Below are positions 43,318 through 54,410 of a DNA stretch of 64,000 bases, in pieces (position 1 is the stretch's first letter; each line of letters opens with the position of its first letter). A program made the position numbers and the translations under genes. The notes under the pieces were generated by a model that was not told the DNA's origin, did no database searches, and saw nothing but the letters and a program-made list of their open reading frames with translations. Source of the stretch: Cristatella mucedo (Eukaryota > Bryozoa > Phylactolaemata > Cristatellidae); contig WPIO01000079.1 in the NCBI GenBank assembly GCA_009760855.2, positions 821,001 through 885,000 on the forward strand. The letters run 5' to 3'.

Positions 43318-43484
43318 AACATATTTAGCAGATTTAACAGCCTTATTTATATAGTAACAGAGGAAACTTAACTGCAATCGTCATCGCTTGCAGTTGGCAA
43401 TAACAGATCTCCACTGAAGGATTCAAACCTACGACCTCAGTCGTAAAGAGCGAGCACCTCACCTCCTCGGCTGTCACGGCCCTA
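43318..43484 (-). repeat. S2 SINE, opposite orientation
   Basis: tagcagatttaacagcctta (tail in reverse), gttggcaataacagatctcc, reverse box B ggattcaaacctacgacc and gtcacggccc (head). The tails of the two elements face each other across 40 bp. Confidence 0.7.
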
Positions 43485-43588
43485 ACATGTTTAGTGATAA
43501 CAAACTTACCGATATCTGCATCGTAATAAATCGTGTCACAAATTGTTGAACCTCAGCACATCAAAAAAATGTTTGCAGCTTGTTGAGG

Positions 43589-43632
43589 TGTGTGTGTGTG
43601 TGTGTGTGTGTGTTTGAGAGAGAGAGAGACTT
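43589..43632. repeat. (GT)n(GA)n microsatellite
   Basis: About 12 GT units then tttgagagagagagagac. Confidence 0.93.
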
Positions 43633-44047
43633 GTAAACAGCTTCATTTATAGCAGAGTTTTGTGCCTCATAAATTCTATAACTAGGCATTATTGTCCAAA
43701 TCAACATACACTTTTTAATGTGAGTTCAACTGCACTTGTACACCACTGCTAGTTCATTTCTGGTTGTGGTTGAATCAGCTGTGCTCTACTTGTCCATGAT
43801 AGCAGAAAATAAAGTTCTGGGATGCTTGATGACAAGTATACCAAACCTTATCCAACCGAAATCAGAAGTAAGTGACTATAGATGTGTACAAGCAGAGCTG
43901 AACTAATATTTAAAATTTCACGTTGATCCAGGCACTATTGGTCGACTATGGAATTTATATGACACAAAGCTACAGTGTAAATGAAGCTGCTTCATAGTCA
44001 CAAGCATGTACCTGTACAAAAGCTGTACAACACGCTGCAAACATGCA

Positions 44048-44242
44048 CCTCACTCACTACCTCAACTGCTCTCCTGACTCTGCTATGCTCCCCACTTTCT
44101 CTTTGTTGCGTGAGATGAAGTCTGTTGGCTACCGAATGCCGCTTAGGCTGTGAGTGCGCTAAACAAAACTCACATGCGTAACACCCACATAGTCTTTGTG
44201 GCTTTGTGGTGTAACATATGGAAATACATTACATTGCATTAC
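44048..44242 (+). mobile_element. Family B LINE, 3' fragment
   Basis: ctacctcaactgctctcctg, then ttgttgcgtgagatgaagtc, then the short 3' UTR and an attacattgcattacc tail. Same end as 36300-36545. Confidence 0.8.
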
Positions 44243-44427
44243 CTCAATGTACCAAGGCTCAACAAGTTGGGACACAAGTTGCCTATGATGCAGAGATCAC
44301 AACATGCATTATTTGCAGACACGTTGCTTCCGGTTTACTTTAGGGTTAGATGAGGTTTGCATAATCATTTTTTTAATACTTTCCTTTTATGTAGAAATCA
44401 TGAATAATTCAGATACCATGTTATAAT

Positions 44428-44550
44428 GATAACATTAATAATGCATTTTATATAGCACTCTCAGATAACTCAATTTCTTTCTAGGCACTTTACATTTACT
44501 GCAGACGAAGCACGATCGAATGGTTAGTAGTAGCATGCTCAATAAACAAT
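44428..44550 (-). repeat. Family A 3' end, ~120 bp
   Basis: (AAT)-rich start, gcactctcagataactcaat, ggcactttacatttactgca, acgaagcacgatcgaatgg. Confidence 0.7.
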
Positions 44551-45354
44551 AGGCAACCTTTTTTAAATGTTTGTCTTTCAAAAGATACCCGAAACAAATA
44601 TCTGATTGGCGGACCAGGGTTCTTAATGTTTTCTCAACATTTATGCTTAAATTAGTCACCAAATTTGTTTAAGGCTAAAAAGATTGCCAGGCATCCGTGA
44701 CCTTGTCCCTACAGGTGTCCTTATGAGGTGCATACACCTTTTGTGGCAAACTAGGGCTCTAAAGAACAGTTTATTTTCACTATTCGGCCGACTAAAAATA
44801 ATTGACCAACTATTCGGCCGAATACAAATAGTGTACAAAATACAGGTCTACCGACAACATTCAAAATTTTAAATGCAAGCAAAAGTTGCAGTTCATTAAA
44901 TTTGCATCCTTCGCCAGTCTGCATAAACTAGAAAGTCACTTGTTACAGCACCCACATTATGTAGAAACACGCCTCAAGTGACCACTATTATTTTCTGGTC
45001 AGGCAGAAGAACTATTTGGCCCCGAAGCAAATACGAAAGGAATGTTTGCTACAGCCCTACTGCACACCCTAAAGACATTGTAAATGTATTCATGGTCAAT
45101 AGTAATGTTAATACTAGTAGGCCATTTATTAAGCACAGAGGAAGAACTTAATCTCTATCATCCCAGCGCTTTAAAACTTGCTGGCTACACGAGAGTCAAT
45201 AACCATAGAGTTGGTGGCATGCACCGTATTAGGCAGGCGAAAGCAAACAAGTATGATGCTTAGGCTAGCATGCCAAAGCAAACACGAAGCCACTCAAGGC
45301 CACTGGCTAATAAGACCTCTGGCTGGTAAGATGCACTGAATCATGCAGGGGTAC

Positions 45355-45416
45355 TAGAATAAGATCGAGTTCTCTGAGGGCGCTATATCAAATGTACTAT
45401 TATCACTATTATTACG
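45355..45416 (+). repeat. Solo 3' tail of family A LINE
   Basis: agaataagatcgagttctct, gagggcgctatatcaaatg, then ATT-type repeats. A weaker reverse relic lies at 45120-45180. 44560-45120 holds nothing recognised. Confidence 0.6.
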
Positions 45417-45639
45417 CAAGCAAAGCTTGCAGGAACAAAAACACAGACAAGTTTACTGGGGCACGGGGAAAGGTGATCGGAATAGATGCGTGGCTTTATC
45501 TGAGACTTGAAAAAGATGCATGGTCATATCAAGTAGCGACCAAAGTCGGAACCGAGCTCACCAAAAGATTTCTATTTAGTAGGGGCGCCAAGTTGACTAG
45601 ATGCTGACGAGCGGACGGTCCGAGAGCACGTGACTGTAG

Positions 45640-46000
45640 GAGCAAGGTGGTCAAGGACAGATCAAGGCTGATCGATTCGATGCTTGATGGGAAACAGTGA
45701 AGCTCAGAATGATGTGGCAGCTACACCGTTGACGACAGATCCGAAGACCGGAATAGAGGGAATCGCAGTAAGCTAGATGCGATGTCGAAAGCAGGTGAAC
45801 AAGTTTAGCTGTCACACTCCTATCTGACCAGGCCCTGGTTATGGGGATACTCCTCAGTTGAAAATAGGCCAATTTGACAGTGAAGGAAATGCAGCTCATT
45901 TAATAGCAAGTCGTTTTGTAATAGTGTGCCCAGATTGAGGATAGATGTCACAGGAGGGATGCAAGCTAGTTGTGAACTCCGTGCCCCTCTGATAAAAAAA
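45640..46000 (-). mobile_element. Family A LINE, internal RT fragment
   Basis: The minus strand encodes TVKLAYFQLRSI, then TAKLVHLLSTSHLAYCDSLY, and CRQRCSCHI: the NSTVKSAYFQLHNIAKTRAC to LVHAFVTSRLDFCNSLLTG region of the 39612 copy, with an internal deletion. Frame-broken. Confidence 0.65.
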
Positions 46001-46127
46001 AGCTATTGCCGGTAGCTCGTTAAGAAGCCGACCTAGATCATGAGAACTCTTAGTAACCTTGGCAACCTTAGTACACACTTCCTCTGCCATTCTTAGCCGA
46101 TAGATTTGAACCACTGGTGGCCCAGCA

Positions 46128-47060
46128 CATAAGCAATGACATCAGTTCATCGGATCTTGCTACCAGCTTCCAATCGAAATTTAGAGCTAACCATTCCACA
46201 GAAACTGCTCCGCTTCGGGTTTACAGTGACCATCTGAACAATGCCGATTAGAGTAGGGCCTTTCAGCTATAGCTCTCCTACATCTCTCTCGGCAGCTTTC
46301 GACACACAAGTGACCATCAGATCCTTTCGCAGTGTCTTACGACATGCCACGGAGTAATGCACTGGAGTAATAATAATGATACTATATTTCTACGGCTCCC
46401 TCAGAGAACTTAATCTCTTACTAGGCACTTTACATTCGCTGCAAAGGAACCAGTGCCGAACTGGGTTGGGTCCTGCCTCGGGCTGAGAGAGAGAAGCAAG
46501 CAGTAGCTAGCGATCCTCCGGGAAGCCCTTTCATTATGGGGGGGGGGGCCACCTCCAACCAGCTGGGAACCCTCCACGTTGGTCCTACCTCGGCATTCGG
46601 TCTTGGCGCCCCCTTTGCTCCCTATCTACGTCTCACCAATTTCATAGCCTAAAACAATCATGGCTTCCATTTGTACGTCGCCGATGGGGCACTCAGCTCT
46701 AGCCATCATTCGACCCTGCTAATCTTTGCTCCGACTGTGACAGACTTATCCCCCCCTTGCAGCCCGAATTGACATCGACATTCACTTACTCAGCTCTGGT
46801 CGCTCATTTCCCGAGACCTAACGACGACAAAACCAATCGAAGAGTCACGGGCAACCTCGGTGTCACCAAAAATTTGGAAGACCTCACAATCCTCAAGATC
46901 AATTTAAGTAGCATCACTCCGGAGACGTCTGCCAGCAAGCAATCTGGGTGTTCTGCAATCTGGGCGCACTGTCCCGCAATCTGGGCGCGCTATTTCGCCA
47001 AGGCTTGTTATTGGATGAGCACACTGTCAAGTCGGCCTATTTGAAGCTGGTGAAAACTGC
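46128..47060 (+). mobile_element. Decayed family A LINE on the plus strand, interrupted
   Basis: SKFRANHSTETAPLRVYSDH (46180-46240) aligns with SGCRANHSTESALLRVYNDL, and PRPNDDKTNRRVTGNLGV (46815-46870) with LKLNDDKTNLLVMGKPSV, then KINLSSITPETSASKQ. The middle, including the YADD core, is degraded (YVADG). It is interrupted by a reverse tail at 46368-46455. Confidence 0.65.
46368..46455 (-). repeat. Solo family A tail inserted into a LINE
   Basis: aataataatgatactatatt, ccctcagagaacttaatctc, ggcactttacattcgctgca in reverse orientation to the surrounding LINE. Confidence 0.65.
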
Positions 47061-48079
47061 CATAAATCGAGGCGGAGCTTTCTGTGTTTCCGATCAATAA
47101 TTGCCTCTTTAAGTGCCTGTGCCCCTCCCCCTGATCAAGCTAGCTTTCATATCCGAACATAAGGACTCAGGTAGAGCACGCACGCACACCAATCAGCATG
47201 TCATGACATCGACCTGCATTTGAATGTAGCAGCCTTCTGTTGGGTACTGTGCAGCCAATGTGCAGCCGAAATACTATAGTCTAGCAGGCATGGAGTATAT
47301 CTCCTGTTTGCGGTCGCTGCGCGCAGGGACGCTGCTCACACTTTCCCGGCACGCCGATCCTGCCTTCTTTGCCACACCACTCCATCGGCCTGACAAATGG
47401 CTCACTTCCGGCACACAGCTCACTTCTGCTTTTTGAGTGAGGGGTGAACGGTGCCAGCACGCCCCTCACCCAGCTTAGCAGATGGGCGTGCACTGCCTGC
47501 CGAGAATACTCCGGAGCCACATAGTCTTCTCCACAAGCTCTTCCTAAGGGCCACACTCAGCAGTCTTCTTAGTGTATGCAGCCACCGAGCCACAGACCAG
47601 CAGCTCACTCACCGGCTAGCTATCTGCCGATGTCTACGATAATGCACATTCTAAAAGACATTAATCTACTCTAGCCGGCCGACCACTGTAATATGCTAAT
47701 GCGGTTTTGCCGGCTTCTAACGTTGGCACCATCCAAAAACAGCTGCACTGTCGAGCATCCATCTTTATTTGATTATCTGACCTCATTCATCAGCACTGCA
47801 GCCCCACGTCCCCAAACTGCCGGTCGATCGTCCTAGACAAACTGATGTGGTGGTGGAAGAATTTCGATGCCGCCTGAACGCTGCTCAGGGCAAGCAGCCA
47901 GCGAGCAAAGCAAACAGTGCCCAAAGCAATCGTGCCAGCCAGCGCCCTACCGGCAATGCCTGGGTGGATAGGAAATGGCTGCTGTGCCAGCAGCAGTCAG
48001 CAGTCAGCAAGGAGAGGGCCTGCATCAGGCAAATGAGCAGCACGATGACTGATGGATAGAGCTTCAACGACTGTCTTTG

Positions 48080-48184
48080 CAGACGTCTCTGCAAAGACGT
48101 CTTTGCAGAGAAAGAAAAGACGTCTGCGAAGACGTCTGCAAAGACGTCTGCAAAGACGTCTGCAAAGACGTCTGCAAAGACGCC
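48080..48184. repeat. 12-bp minisatellite with self-complementary core
   Basis: The unit aaagacgtctgc repeats about five times exactly at 48128-48180; diverged and inverted units precede it (gcagacgtctctgcaaagac, gtctttgcagag). The agacgtct core is its own reverse complement, so each unit can pair with any other. It encodes DVCK repeats by chance. Confidence 0.93.
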
Positions 48185-48360
48185 TGCCTCTGCACCTGGC
48201 CAGGCTCCCTCGCGCTCCGACGGCCCCCCCCCCAACCAAGCCGTGCTGTGCCACATGTCACGAGCAGGCCTGTGGCAGGCAAATCGGCCCTACGACTGAC
48301 GGATGATGTCTCTGCAAAGATGCCACCACCACAATCTCTCTGCCAGCACCTGGCCAGACT

Positions 48361-48420
48361 TCCTCGCCGACGGCTTCAGCCGGTCCCTCGGTTGGCCCCA
48401 TTCCCAGCCGTCGGCGAGGA
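48361..48420. repeat. 15-bp perfect inverted repeat, 30-bp loop
   Basis: tcctcgccgacggct at 48361-48375 and agccgtcggcgagga at 48406-48420. Confidence 0.93.
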
Positions 48421-49605
48421 CTGGGCCGACTCTCCCGAGCTTGCTCGCAGGCTCGTCCATCAAGCCGTCGAGCTGAGAAAGGCTCCAGCAGCATTAAGCA
48501 GGCGACCAGCCGGGCTCACATCGCCAGGTTTGGCTGCAGCTCATCGAACGAGCTAGCCAGACTACGCAACCACGCTCACGACTCTCAGCTGCAGCAGCCG
48601 AGCCGACGAAGGAAGTCGCTGCTGGCTACGCTATGTGCCGACCGCCTGACCACGTGGGTGGAGCTCAAAACGGCTGGTCATCTCAACTGGACAGCCTCGC
48701 CTGGACACCGCTAGACAGGGGTGGCGTGCATGGCTTGCTAAGACTGGCGTTCGTCGGTCGAAAATGCTGCCGCTGCAAGCCAGTGCCAAGGAGGACAGAA
48801 AACCAAATGCTGCAGAGGGCGATGGCCACGATGCAGTGGTACACCGAGACTGGTACAGTGATAAGCAGCAGCAAAACCATGAAGCACTGGTGCTTGGCCA
48901 CACCCACTGCTCAGAGACCCTACACAGTAGGTCGTTTGTGCAGGCTTTCAACTAGCTGGGGGGGGGGGGCATCCATCATTCTCCTGCCTTCCCTTAGCGG
49001 TCCGAGAAAGCCACTAGAACAGAGGAGCCGGCCTTGGTCGAACCTTGGTGCCATAGCACGTGGCGATGGCACCTGGCCATAGCGCAGCCACGCGCCGGCC
49101 TTGGCTCGAGGCGCCTAGGCCAGAGTGTTGCCTGCGGACAGGACAAGGTCGCAGCAGCCGACGTCGAAGTCGCCTTCTTCGAGGCACATCCGGTCACATG
49201 CGGCCCTGCTGCCGCAGCGGCGACCGCCAGCCGCACTTCCTTAGTCGCCTGATGGTGCAGTCCCGGTGCCACGTCCACACACGCATACACACACATACAC
49301 ACCGAGTCGACAGTGCAGCCTCGAGCCTGAAGCTCGCCCGACAGAGCGGCCAAGTGGCCAACGATTGAGGATAACTGAATGCACCTCCGAGAGTCAGTCT
49401 CCCCCCCCCATCAATCTCCGAGGGACAGCGCACTCGCTGCCGCGAACTGCGCCGGACAGAGGTTGCCGAGGCGGCGCATGCAGTGGCTGAGCAAGGCAGC
49501 TGCCACGGCTTCTGCCACCCCGGACAATACTGGATGCACTATTTATGGTGGACTACAGCCACGTAGCTCACAGCACATAGCATGCCAGCTGCAGCTTCCC
49601 TAATG

Positions 49606-49690
49606 ACAATAAATAATAATAATAATAATACATTTGTTATAGCACCCTCAGAGAACTCATATCTCTTTCTAGGCACTTTACATTTGCAAT
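49606..49690 (-). repeat. Solo family A tail
   Basis: (AAT)n, acatttgttatagcaccctc, gagaactcatatctctttct, gcactttacatttgc. It abuts the LINE that follows in the same orientation. Confidence 0.75.
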
Positions 49691-49699
49691 AAAACTAGT

Positions 49700-50985
49700 A
49701 ATGAGACATCTGTAGAGCCCCTAAGAGAACTCATATCTCTTTCTGAGCCCTTTGCATATGTTGGAAAAGAAGCATGTCAACCGGTTAGGGATAATATGAA
49801 CAGTGTCGGCATGCATATGCACACAGATAGTTCTTGTTGGACCCAGCAAATACACCAGATGCATTTTTAGATCCTTTTTAAATGTCGTCGAGTCAGTGGA
49901 TGGCGTCATGTCAGTCTGAAGTGAGTTTGAGGCTTTGGGAGACGGCAACTAAAGGCATTATGTCCAAAGGATTTGAGGTAGGGTTCGAAACACAGCTAAA
50001 CGACTTTGAGTCAGAAGTGCAGGTGCTGCGCTGCCTAGCCTGATTAGGGCAGTAGTTATAATGTGTAGGCTGCCAGATCACGAGGATGAAGGGAACTAAA
50101 AGTGATCGACAAAACCTTTAAGTCGTTCTGCTGAATGCATGGGCAACTTGTGCCGAAGTGGTGTAGAAGTGCCGCAGTTGCGACGTTCACAATAGACGAG
50201 CCTAGCTGCAGTTTTGCACCAACTGTAAGGATCATATTGTACAGGCCGGTAGACCTGCAAGCAGTGAGTTATAGATGTCTTGATAGGATGTCATGAACAA
50301 ATGGGTGTGGCTTCGACATCCTTAACTAGGCAGGCCCGAATTTTGGTAGCAGTGGGTAGCTGAAAGTAGCCGGACTTGACTGTGAAGCTGGAGCTGCTAC
50401 GGTCGTCAAGTGAAAGATTACAGTGATATAGGATTCCCAGATTGCATGCCGTTTCTACAGGACATATGCTGGCGGAGCCTATTTTGAGGGTCAGGCTTTC
50501 CGATTTCTGAGTAGCACTAGCTTGTGAAATAGGAACTGAGTTCGGGTTTGTTGCCATTCAATTTGAGCACGTTTGCTGTCCTCCCAGCGCAAGTCTCGGC
50601 AATAAATACTGCAAGAGAGTGATGCTAATTCGGCACGTTGAAAGGCAGGAGGGATGAAAGTATGGGTACAACCGTGATTCATCTGTAACAATTATGAATG
50701 CCTAGAATGTGCATCGCGATTACATCGGCAACAGGAGAAGTGTATATTTCGAAAAGAAGTTGAACCAGAGCAGAACGCACCCGGGTACCCCACCCTTCAT
50801 ACTCTAAATTTAAAGTCTACCTGGATGAGAGTTTCCCTGTTGACATCTACTTTCACTCTTAAATCTCCCACCGAGATAAATTGTGACACTGATGCTAGGC
50901 AAGATGACAGGAGCTCAAGAATGATTGATGATGAATGGTATCAAGCTTTCTTCAGACTGCCCAGAGATCGAGCAGTACTAGCAGA
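49700..50985 (-). mobile_element. Decayed family A LINE
   Basis: Minus strand, from the 3' end: tail, 3' UTR, the RT C-terminus (plus-strand cctagctgcagttttgcacc), SLTLKIGSASICPVETACNL, the region around SLDDR, and upstream as far as the AAFDTIDH block (plus-strand agagatcgagcag near 50960). Many indels and stops. Confidence 0.75.
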
Positions 50986-51234
50986 GAGCTAGCAGACGAC
51001 TAGCTGAACTAGGTTGGGGGCAGGCAACCCCTTGGCGATGGGCAGCAGCAGACAGCAAGGGCAGCAGCAGCCTGCTGTCTGCAGCCGTCGGTGGGTGGGT
51101 GAGTGGCTCCTCAGCGCCAGCGGCAAACAGCAACAACGGTCGCCACTTTGCTCAAGCAAGTGGGCGGGCAGCGCAGCGAGGTAGATGGACGACACTGCTG
51201 CCATGCGGCAGGCTAATGGGCTGCGCCTCATTGC

Positions 51235-51272
51235 TGCGCCACTGCAGCCGCCTATGCGGCTGCAGTGGCGCA
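51235..51272. repeat. 17-bp perfect inverted repeat, 4-bp loop
   Basis: tgcgccactgcagccgc, ctat, gcggctgcagtggcgca. Confidence 0.95.
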
Positions 51273-51279
51273 CACTCAC

Positions 51280-51425
51280 CAGGTAGCTCCGCTGCCAGCC
51301 CTTCACCGAATCCGACATCTCGGGCGGACATTCGGGTCGGCTGTCGTTGGCGGCCGCACAGACGATCGCGAGGCTGCTGCCGCCGAGGCCGCCGGCGCCA
51401 GCCACCGCCGCGGTCACACTTAAGT
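51280..51425 (-). CDS. Candidate exon of unknown gene, ends in GWQRSYL
   Basis: Open minus-strand segment with a strong donor CTG|gtgagt at 51279 and a possible acceptor cggcag at 51426. It ends with PPEMSDSVKGWQRSYL. The KGWQR-aromatic/Leu pattern is like the first strands of some PH domains (for example the PH domain of MRCK-type kinases, VKKGWQRALAVV), but the first 30 residues are Ala/Gly-rich and undiagnostic. No partner exon was found. The palindrome at 51235-51272 lies in the adjoining intron. Confidence 0.25.
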
Positions 51426-51429
51426 CTGC

Positions 51430-52970
51430 CGCTCGGGCAAGCCGCTCGGGCTCCAGGAGGGCTGGGGAGCCTGCTGCTGCAGCCACTGGCTGGCACCGCG
51501 GCACGTGCCCGGGCACGCCTCACGAGAGGGCTTCACAGAGCACACCGAAGCACGGCCGGCAGCAGCAGCAGCTCTGGCGGTACCCACAGGCTGGCTCGAT
51601 GAGCTGCAGCAGCAGCAGCTGCAGCTGCCCAGACCTGTTCGCCACGCCACGCCTACCCCCACGCTGGCTGGCTGCTGCTACGCCTGACAGCACACAGCTG
51701 TGCTGCGAAATCCGACGGTGCTTAGCCAGTGGCTCGGTTTGAACAGGCTGGTTACGTGCAAACACTATATAACACAGGCCACGGTCAAGGCAAACAGGGC
51801 TGTGACCAGTCTACTCATTCCTGGCTGCAGTGACGTATAGCAGCAATTGTCAGCTGAGATGGGTGTGGTTGAGCCGAGGCAGGGGGGCCTCAGTGGGGGC
51901 GTGGCATGAACGTAAGCCGAGTTCCACGGTCCAGTACAGCTCAGCTCAGCCGGCCACGTAGCGTAGCGCAGCGAGACACACAAGCGATCCTTTCTCCTAG
52001 GAGGAAAGTCTCTGCACAAACTCTGTGCAGCCATTTGCTTTGTGGAAAGGAGGTGCGGCCCCCCCCCCTGACGACGCCGAAAAGGGCACGAGCTGTGGCG
52101 GCTGTGGCGGCTTCGTACTCAACTTCCGCTCGCCACACAAGCAGAGTGGCTCGAATCCTGAGCACATAGGCACAAACGCCAGACCACAGACAATGCTATG
52201 TTTCCTCTAGTTACCAAGGGGATTCAGTTGTGCTCAAGAAAAGTGCTTCATGCAGCAGCAAGGAATACAGGTTTGTGTGAGAAGGTGCCCATATATGCTT
52301 ACACGTATGTGTATGTCTGTGTGAGTGGGTGCATATATGTGTGTGTAGGTGCACGTGTGTGTGTGTGCACATGTAAATGTGACACATGGGTATGGGGAGA
52401 GAGTCGGAGAACCAGACAGAAAAAAGAGCGTAGGGAGAGAGATGACTGACTGAGAGAGAGAGGGAGAGAGCAAGAGAGAGGGAGAGAGAGCGAGTGAGAG
52501 CGCAAGAGAATACAAGACATGGAGGCTGAGCAACTGAGAGAAGGTGGATGATGGATACTGGAGCTGATAACATGCTATAGTGGATGCACAAAACGCAAGT
52601 AGGACAGGGAAGATATGTCAGAGCCACAACTACTGTGGTAACCTGCCGATTAAAATGCACCGCTAAGAATACAGTTAATGACTTTGAAATGGGGCTCCTG
52701 ACCTTGAGTGATAAAGATGACAGAAGAAGATACGATCCAAAGGAGGCCTGAATTGCTCATGTAGTCACCGAGTCGGTCAAGGTTTAAATCAAGTAAGATG
52801 GTGAAAGTAAAAAAGATGTCTCGAGACCCCCACGACCCAGCCCCTGCGCTTCGATTGGCCGGCCATTCTCTGGGAGGTCCAGCCAGCGAGTAGGCAAAGC
52901 TGGGCATGCCCAGCCAGCAGGCAGATAAGCAATAAAAAAGAGCCTCTTTAGTATGAGAGCATGACACAGA
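51430..52970. other. Non-coding stretch with simple repeats
   Basis: GC-rich DNA to 51700 and a (GT)-rich patch at 52300-52380 followed by (GA)-rich DNA at 52430-52510. No gene or transposon recognised up to the LINE fragment at 52975. Confidence 0.45.
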
Positions 52971-52974
52971 AGGA

Positions 52975-53285
52975 GACACGTGCTCAAACCTCTGGGACTT
53001 GAAGATTAGCCTTGCAGCCATATTCATAGTCAGCTGCAGTGGCCTAGTTGCTTTCTGTGGTAGCCCAGTCAAAAGGGAATTACAATAATCAAGCCGATAC
53101 AGAACTAAGGACCTAGTTAAAATTTTTACAAGCCACTGTGGAAGACAGCTCTTAATCTTGGATAGGGATCAGACGTGATGGCTAGCTGTTTGAAGCAGTC
53201 TTCTGAATGAAGCTTTTAAAATTTAGGCAGCTGTCGAAAACGACACCTAAATTTCGAGTACGTGGTGATGGTTGCACAACAGCAT
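52975..53285 (-). mobile_element. Fragment of a third, related LINE
   Basis: The minus strand encodes SPRTRNLGVVFDSCLNFKSF (53205-53275) and, further on, GLPQKATRPLQLTMNMAARL (52990-53080). It matches the ARNLGVIF and LTGLPACAIRRLQLVQNSAARL regions of L2/CR1-type RTs but differs clearly from family A. It is fused directly to the family A copy at 53286. Confidence 0.7.
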
Positions 53286-53462
53286 CACCTATTAGAAGAG
53301 CAAAGGCATCGTCTCCAAAGGATTTTTTGGTATTAAGTATAGGTAAACAGTTAGAAACCAAAAAGTAGGTAGCACGATGCTTAGCCTTCTGGAGGAGTAA
53401 ATCTGATAGGTAGGTTGGAGCAAAAGAATGAAGGGACCTAAAAGTGAGTGACAAAACCTTTA

Positions 53463-53706
53463 ATTCGATGTGTTGCTTGACTGGGAGCCAGTGCAAGTCG
53501 GCAAGAAGTGGTGTCATGTGGTAACTGCGATGCTCGCGACAGACAAGCCTAGCTGCAGAGTTTTGCACCAGCTGTAAGCCCCTGATTCGATGTGTTGCTT
53601 GACTGGGAGCCAGTGCAAGTCGGCGAGAAATGGTGTGATGTGGCAACTGTGATGCTCACGACAGACAAGCCTAGCTGCAGAGTTTTGCACCAGCTGTAAG
53701 CGCCTG
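53463..53706. repeat. 122-bp tandem duplication inside the LINE
   Basis: attcgatgtgttgcttgact starts at 53463 and again at 53585. The two units differ at only a few bases and each spans the RT C-terminal LVQNSAARL block. Confidence 0.92.
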
Positions 53707-54196
53707 ATTGCACAGGCCGGTAGACCAGCAAGCAGTGAGTTACAGAAGTCGAGACGGGATGTCACAAATGCACGAATTATAAAGATGTGGTATCCCTACC
53801 TAAACAAGCCCGAGTTTTAGCAACGATGTGCAACTGAAAGCAGGCAGACTTGACTGTGCAGCCTATGTGGTCATCCAATGAAAGGTCACTTAGGAACATG
53901 ACACCTAAATTTAGTGCACATTCAACAGGAGATATGCAGGCAGAGCTGATTGCTATCGTTTACCTTTGCAATTTCTGACTCACACTTGGTGTGCCCATAA
54001 CTAGTAAGTTGGTTTTATTATCATTCAATTTAAGAAAGTTTGCTGACATCCATGTGTGGATGTCATCAATACATGCAGCAATGGAGTTGAGAGAGTTCGA
54101 CCTGCTGGGGGGCTGGGAGAGATTAGAGCAAAAGTACAACAGAGTGTGATCTGCATAGAAGTGAAAGCCTAGATTGTGTTTGGCAATAACATCGGC

Positions 54197-54198
<2 letters not shown>

Positions 54199-54260
<62 letters not shown>
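54199..54260. repeat. (GA)n microsatellite grown inside the LINE
   Basis: About 30 GA units between atcggcaag and gtataaacc. The sister copy at 4820-4840 has only agggagagt at this site. Confidence 0.95.
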
Positions 54261-54262
<2 letters not shown>

Positions 54263-54325
54263 AAACCTCGAAAAGAACTGGACCAAGCAAAGACCCCTGA
54301 GGTACCCCACACTTAAGTGATTCCT

Positions 54326-54410
54326 TTGATAATAATAATAATAATAATGCACTTGATAAAGCGCCCTCGGAGAACTTAATCTCTCTCTAGGCGCTTTACA
54401 TTTGCTTGAT
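54326..54410 (-). mobile_element. Tail-only family A insertion with target-site duplication
   Basis: 75 bp (54331-54405) of reverse-orientation family A tail, (AAT)n to tttacatttgc, flanked by ttgat on both sides (54326-54330 and 54406-54410). Removing the insert and one ttgat restores the LINE sequence as seen at 4895-4925. No coding or 3' UTR sequence is carried. Confidence 0.88.

Larger units (their letters stand above)
47060..49600. other. Non-coding stretch with palindromic minisatellite and hairpin
   Basis: No exon or transposon recognised. GC-rich frames (for example 48077-48556) owe their length to base composition. The two ordered structures at 48080-48184 and 48361-48420 are listed separately. 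(CA)n-like DNA lies at 49270-49300. Confidence 0.4.

Noticed and set aside
48052-48556. Frame with DVCK repeats
   Set aside because: It is caused by the 12-bp minisatellite and GC-rich flanks, with competing frames on the other strand.
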